From: an uncultured Akkermansia sp.
GTDB lineage: Bacteria > Verrucomicrobiota > Verrucomicrobiia > Verrucomicrobiales > Akkermansiaceae
DNA length: 9,092 nucleotides
Reading direction: 5' to 3'
Assembly (NCBI GenBank): GCA_900766865.1
Contig: CAAFXA010000330.1
Coordinates: 1 to 9,092 of the forward strand
The position numbers and the translations under genes were made by a program. Each line of letters begins with the position of its first letter. Positions within the stretch are counted from its first letter, which is position 1. The notes under the pieces are model-generated. The model did not search any database. It was not told the DNA's origin and was given only the letters and a program-made list of their open reading frames with translations. Positions 5,984 through 9,092 of this stretch are shown piece by piece.

Positions 5984-7099
5984 ATGAAAACCCACATCCA
6001 TCTTGCCCTGGCTCTGGCAGCCGCACCGCTATGCCCCGGCATGGCCACAGAAGCTACGCCGCCTCAGATACCCCCAACAGTGCAGCAATTAATAGCACTG
6101 GAGGCAGAAGAACTGGCACAGCTGCGCTCCGTGCGCGATAAAGCTACGGCAGATACAGCTTGCGCACGCCTCCGGGAGCTGGGCCCCCTCATGGAACCCC
6201 TGAAGAGAACCTGGGAAGTAGAGAAAGCCAACCGCGAGGGACTCCGCCGGGAGGATAAAACAGCCCGGGAGCGGAAGGAGGAAACAGAACGCCTGCTGTG
6301 GGAGGGATTCTATGGTTCCGCCACGCTGGCGAAGCTCCTGACGGGAGAGCCCCTCCATGCTGCTCCGCTGCAGCCCTATCCCGCCGAACTGCTGCAACAG
6401 GCAGCAGAAAAATCTCTCGCCATCCGGGATGCCCACCGCAGCAACGATATCCGAGACAGCAGCGGAGGCCCCGGGTACACCCGCGAAACTGCGTGGGTGC
6501 TACCGGCAGAGGACCAAAAGTACCCGGTTGCAATGTCAGCCATCGGGTTCCTGTCAGAAATAGCAAGTGACGCCCCACTCCGATATCCGGACAACGCGCG
6601 TACCCGAAAAACTTACATCCGCAAGCTTTTCGCAGATGGCAAAGCCTACTGGTGCGCTGCCCACGACTGTACAGTCGCCACCCCGGCTCCGGCCCGCTAT
6701 CGCCTGGAACTGTGGTTCGACGTCAGCGCGCTTACCCCCTACCGCTGCGAGGCGGACGTTGAGGCAGATTTAGCCGCCCTTGTCTCCACCATGAGCAAAC
6801 TGACCCAGACCATGCAAGGAGTGAAAGACACCGCCACAGCCGATGCCGCTGCCCCCCAACTGGCAGCCATGATAAACAAGATAAAAGGCAGCACAGAGTC
6901 GCTCCGCAACTGGTTCAATCGAACGGAAATAGTCTACCGAGTCAACGCTCATGGATTCAACTATCCCGAGCTGAAGAACGCCTATTACAGCCTGAAGGAA
7001 CAGAACTTCTACAACTCGACCACTCTGAAAAATGCCATCTGGGAAAATTCTGAACAAAAAGCCTCACCACCACCCCTCAGCAGATGGCTTCAACTCTAA
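5984..7099 (+). CDS. Secreted protein with duplicated helical module, function unknown
   Basis: The 371-aa product begins with a signal peptide (MKTHIHLALALAAAPLC..., likely cleavage after Ala21). Cys17 does not sit in a proper lipobox, so it is probably not a lipoprotein. The mature part has three blocks. A first helical, charged module (about 39-122) contains VRDKATADTACARLREL at 50-66 and FYGSATLAKLL at 109-119. A central region (123-262) with mixed strands includes WCAAHDC (223-229). A second copy of the module (about 265-355) has VKDTATADAAAPQLAAM at 280-296 and FYNSTTLKNAI at 342-352. The two landmarks are 59 and 62 residues apart in the two copies, supporting a true duplication. It likely acts in the periplasm or outside the cell. 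No SD is visible. It ends about 100 bases from a group II intron inserted on the opposite strand. Confidence 0.85.
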   Translation: MKTHIHLALALAAAPLCPGMATEATPPQIPPTVQQLIALEAEELAQLRSVRDKATADTACARLRELGPLMEPLKRTWEVEKANREGLRREDKTARERKEETERLLWEGFYGSATLAKLLTGEPLHAAPLQPYPAELLQQAAEKSLAIRDAHRSNDIRDSSGGPGYTRETAWVLPAEDQKYPVAMSAIGFLSEIASDAPLRYPDNARTRKTYIRKLFADGKAYWCAAHDCTVATPAPARYRLELWFDVSALTPYRCEADVEADLAALVSTMSKLTQTMQGVKDTATADAAAPQLAAMINKIKGSTESLRNWFNRTEIVYRVNAHGFNYPELKNAYYSLKEQNFYNSTTLKNAIWENSEQKASPPPLSRWLQL

Positions 7100-7197
7100 A
7101 TTCAGACCTAAAAAAACGGGCATTTTCGGGCAATTATCTCCCCCTGAATCAGTAAAACACAATGTTGCACAATTCATCGCAACTCACAGAAATCCCG
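7100..7197. other. Spacer between the secreted-protein gene and the intron (3' exon side)
   Basis: These bases lie immediately downstream of the intron on the minus strand. They hold a direct repeat, CGGGCATTTTCGGGCA (7117-7132 on the plus strand), next to a run of seven As (7110-7116). They also hold a weak 6-bp inverted repeat (7100-7105 with 7144-7149). I find no convincing terminator for the plus-strand genes and no ORF of note. Confidence 0.5.
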
Positions 7198-7230
7198 ATC
7201 GAGTAGGGGGGACTTTCGTCCCCCTCTCAC
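7198..7230 (-). ncRNA. Group II intron domain VI with branch-point A and 3' splice site
   Basis: Directly after domain V, GAG and GGGGGAC pair with GTCCCCC and CTC around a GAAA tetraloop. The unpaired A at 7204 is seven bases from the predicted end of the intron (AT at 7198-7199), the expected place for the lariat branch point. The first 3' exon base would be 7197. Confidence 0.85.
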
Positions 7231-7264
7231 ACCACCGCACGTGCCATTTATGGCATACGGCGGT
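7231..7264 (-). ncRNA. Group II intron domain V
   Basis: Exactly 34 nt on the minus strand. The 5' arm ACCGCCGTATGCCA and 3' arm TGGCACGTGCGGTGGT pair over 14 bp around a TAAA loop, with the conserved 2-nt bulge (GC) in the 3' arm. The triad at positions 3-5 is CGC, including the characteristic G-U wobble. Most group II introns have AGC; CGC is known for class IIC. This is the catalytic metal-binding core of the ribozyme. Confidence 0.93.
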
Positions 7265-7270
7265 TTCCAA

Positions 7271-8689
7271 TCAGCGTTTGAGGAGTTGATAAAACGAGAT
7301 ATATCCCTCTGCTCGCAGCCATGCGTTATCCATGCAGATATGAGCAAGTTGTGAGCATGATATCCACCACCATCGACGCCCCATTGCCCCGATGCTCTCG
7401 CGCATTTTCCGCTTCACTCCTATACTTTCGAGGAAACGGCGGATGCCTTTCGGGTGTTTGCATTGTTTGAGGCGCAGGCACCGTAGCTTTCGGCGCGTCC
7501 ATTCATCGAGTTCCTGACATAGCTTATTGATTGCTGCCAGCTTGAAGTAATTCGTCCACCCCCTTATCACGGGGATAAGTTCCGCTATTACTTCGCGCAA
7601 AGGAGTCGGGCGGTTTCGACGTGTTATCAATCGCACTTTCGCTTTCAACTTCTTCACACTTGCCGGTGCTATCCGCAGCAGCCCTCCTGTTCCTATGATG
7701 TAGCCGAGGTAGACGCAGTTCCATACTTTGTCTACCTTGCTTTTCTGCCGGTTGACTTTCAGTTTCAGCGCCTTTTCGATGTAGTGGCTTATGCTTACCA
7801 GCACGCGTTCTCCCGCTTCTATCGTTCTCACGAAGATGATGCAGTCGTCTGCGTAGCGGCAAAATCGCAAGCCGCGTCTCTCCAATTCCCTGTCCAATTC
7901 GTCCAGCAGCACGTTGGCAAGTAGTGGTGATAAAGGTCCGCCTTGCGGCGTACCCTGTTCCCGTTTCTGCTTGATGCCTTCGTTGTCCATCATTCCCGCC
8001 TTGAGCATCTGGCGGATGTAGTAGAGCACGCGCTTGTCTTTGATGCGCCGTGCCAGTCTCGACATCAGGATGTCGTGGTTGACCTTATCGAAAAACTTTT
8101 CCAAGTCCAGGTCTACGGCTACTGTGTAGCCTTGCTCCGCGTACGCAGAGCCCGCCTTGAGGGCTTGGTGGGCGCTTCGATTCGGTCGGAATCCATAGCT
8201 CGATTCGCTCATCTGCGGGTCGAGTATGGGGGTGAGTACTTGCACAAAGGCCTGTTGCACCATTCGGTCTACCGCCGTTGGTATACCCAGTTGCCGCCGT
8301 CCTCCGTTTGGTTTGGGGATGCTCACTCCCTTTACCTCCTGTGGGCGGTAGCTGCCGTTGCGCAGTTGCTCTCTCAGTTCTGCCATGTGGGTGTTCAGCC
8401 ATCGCTCCAGTTCTTCCACGGTCATGCCATCTATTCCCGGGGCTCCCTTGTTGCTTTTCACTCTCTGGCATGCATGCTCAAGATTGTAGCGGTGTGCTAT
8501 ATTCTCAAGTATGCGCTCCTCCCAGTTCAGTTCCTCCCTCCACGCCGCAAACGCTTGTTGCTCCTTCAACGGCTCCCTTCGGGGAGTTCCACCCCTATCG
8601 CTTCCGTTAAGGCACACCTCCCCCGATGGGGTATCGAAGTCGAGCTCCATCTGGTATAAGGTGTCTTGGTTCTGCCTCTCCACGTTCAT
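7271..8689 (-). CDS. ltrA: Group II intron reverse transcriptase/maturase
   Basis: The 472-aa intron-encoded protein copies the intron RNA into DNA at new sites and helps it fold for splicing. An N-terminal stretch of about 65 residues precedes the RT domain. RT landmarks are NKGAPGIDGMTVEEL (80-94), IPKPNGGRRQLGIPTAVDR (124-142), SESSYGFRPNRSAHQAL (161-177), AVDLDLEKFFDKVNHDIL (191-208, catalytic Asp193), GTPQGGPLSPLLANVLLDEL (246-265), and the YADD box at 279-282 (Asp281, Asp282). The maturase (GIIM) part is at about 370-412 (IRGWTNYFKLA...LDEWTRRKLRCLRLKQ). The C-terminus (GRRWWWISCSQL...GYISFYQLL) follows the class C pattern and lacks an HNH zinc-finger endonuclease. All catalytic residues are present, so the element may be active. 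The ATG at 8687-8689 has no clear SD; Met14 is a possible alternative start. Confidence 0.95.
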   Translation of the reverse strand: MNVERQNQDTLYQMELDFDTPSGEVCLNGSDRGGTPRREPLKEQQAFAAWREELNWEERILENIAHRYNLEHACQRVKSNKGAPGIDGMTVEELERWLNTHMAELREQLRNGSYRPQEVKGVSIPKPNGGRRQLGIPTAVDRMVQQAFVQVLTPILDPQMSESSYGFRPNRSAHQALKAGSAYAEQGYTVAVDLDLEKFFDKVNHDILMSRLARRIKDKRVLYYIRQMLKAGMMDNEGIKQKREQGTPQGGPLSPLLANVLLDELDRELERRGLRFCRYADDCIIFVRTIEAGERVLVSISHYIEKALKLKVNRQKSKVDKVWNCVYLGYIIGTGGLLRIAPASVKKLKAKVRLITRRNRPTPLREVIAELIPVIRGWTNYFKLAAINKLCQELDEWTRRKLRCLRLKQCKHPKGIRRFLESIGVKRKMRESIGAMGRRWWWISCSQLAHICMDNAWLRAEGYISFYQLLKR

Positions 8690-9087
8690 GAGTTTCAGGC
8701 TGTACTGTGCTGTATTGGATTTCGGCCTTCCCCACCAAGGGATGGGTACTATGCCTCTGCTGACTACCTGCTTCCGGGCGTTTCTTCCCCGTCACCCTTT
8801 CAGGCCTTAGCAGGTTCTCACCGAATATGATTATGCTACTTTCCTCCCGCGCCGTCTGCATCTACCTTATGGACTCTTGATGATGTATCGGATTTTGGCA
8901 CTTTTCGCAACCTCGTCCGTCCATTCGGCCTTATATGCAGTTCCTGTTCGTACAGTCGGGATTTCCCCTCGAACTTCCTTTTCCACGGTTCGTTACCTCC
9001 CCGCAGTTGTTCTTCAGGTCTGGGATTCCGCATCATCGCGGCTCCTCGCGGACTTTCACCGCAGTGCGCATATCGCGTCGGTCGTAC
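8690..9087 (-). ncRNA. Group II intron domains I-III region
   Basis: About 400 bases between the intron 5' end and the ORF, the usual place for domains I to III plus the outer part of domain IV. The only motif I can point to by eye is the GTGAAAGTC-containing stem near 9050-9062. I did not map EBS1, EBS3 or the delta positions. Short ORFs in this stretch (for example 8836-9036) are best read as by-products of structured RNA. Confidence 0.6.
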
Positions 9088-9092
9088 AAAAA

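Larger units (their letters stand above)
7198..9087 (-). mobile_element. Group II intron, probably class C (IIC), apparently complete
   Basis: On the minus strand the element runs from a GTACG start (9083-9087) to the dinucleotide AT at 7198-7199, about 1890 bases, a usual size for an ORF-bearing group II intron. Near the 5' end the stretch ACTGCGGTGAAAGTCCGC (9048-9065) is the typical domain I stem. The intron-encoded protein occupies 7271-8689, followed by domains V and VI. Class C is supported by the CGC triad in domain V, by the lack of an endonuclease domain in the protein, and by the tryptophan-rich C-terminus of the protein. The five bases preceding the intron are all T, which fits insertion behind a transcription terminator. 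The 3' end is well supported by domains V and VI. The 5' end is less certain because only five flanking bases are present. Confidence 0.88.

Noticed and set aside
5641..6141. 166-aa plus-strand open frame overlapping two genes
   Set aside because: His/Pro-rich translation spanning the junction of two better frames; no SD and poor third-position bias.
7110..7150. Possible terminator between the secreted-protein gene and the intron
   Set aside because: CGGGCATTTTCGGGCA is a direct, not inverted, repeat, and the A-run is on the wrong side for plus-strand termination. The only inverted repeat is 6 bp with a long loop.
7943..8659. 238-aa plus-strand open frame
   Set aside because: Antisense to the intron-encoded reverse transcriptase, whose frame carries every catalytic motif.
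1..9092. tRNA, rRNA, CRISPR array or known defence system
   Set aside because: No T-loop-like motifs in a cloverleaf context, no regularly spaced repeats, and no nuclease, toxin or effector families. The only RT present belongs to a complete group II intron rather than to a retron or DGR.

Overview
The window reads as chromosomal DNA of a fairly GC-rich bacterium, most likely of the Verrucomicrobiota and perhaps close to Akkermansia. This rests on protein style (pseudokinase-like and Ala/Pro/Thr-linker membrane proteins, a secreted protein with an ATAD-type repeat), on mixed use of Shine-Dalgarno and SD-less starts, and on strong third-position C/G bias. No rRNA, tRNA or diagnostic marker fixes the species, so the assignment is an inference.

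Left third (about 1-3133, minus strand): three genes in one direction form a probable operon. In order of transcription they are a 268-aa two-TM protein with a PH-like C-terminal part, a ~478-aa single-TM protein with a TPR-like segment, and a gene cut by the window edge whose N-terminal 296 residues look like a degenerate Ser/Thr kinase followed by a TM helix. All three appear to sit in the inner membrane and none has an assigned function.

Middle (3152-5537): a roughly 320-base gap holds a possible 38-codon ORF and the terminator of hpf. Next come hpf (long-form ribosome hibernation factor, minus strand) and, divergently, hemL (glutamate-1-semialdehyde aminotransferase, tetrapyrrole synthesis). 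The 182-base divergent region carries a TATACT -10 box on each strand. hpf has a conventional leader and a strong SD. hemL has no SD, and its -10 box lies just six bases before the ATG, so its mRNA is probably leaderless.

Right of hemL (5567-7099): two same-strand genes follow at spacings of 29 and 24 bases. One encodes a small membrane protein and the other a secreted protein built around a duplicated helical module. Both are of unknown function and may be co-transcribed with hemL.

Right end (about 7198-9087, minus strand): an apparently complete group II intron. It encodes a 472-aa reverse transcriptase/maturase without an HNH endonuclease, followed by a textbook 34-nt domain V with a CGC triad and a domain VI with a bulged A seven bases from the predicted 3' splice site. 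Protein and RNA both point to class C (IIC), the class that inserts behind terminators. The five Ts preceding its predicted 5' end, at the very edge of the window, fit that habit.

I see no CRISPR array, toxin-antitoxin pair or recognised defence system. The most promising uncharacterised material is the three-gene membrane operon with the pseudokinase, and the duplicated secreted protein behind hemL.
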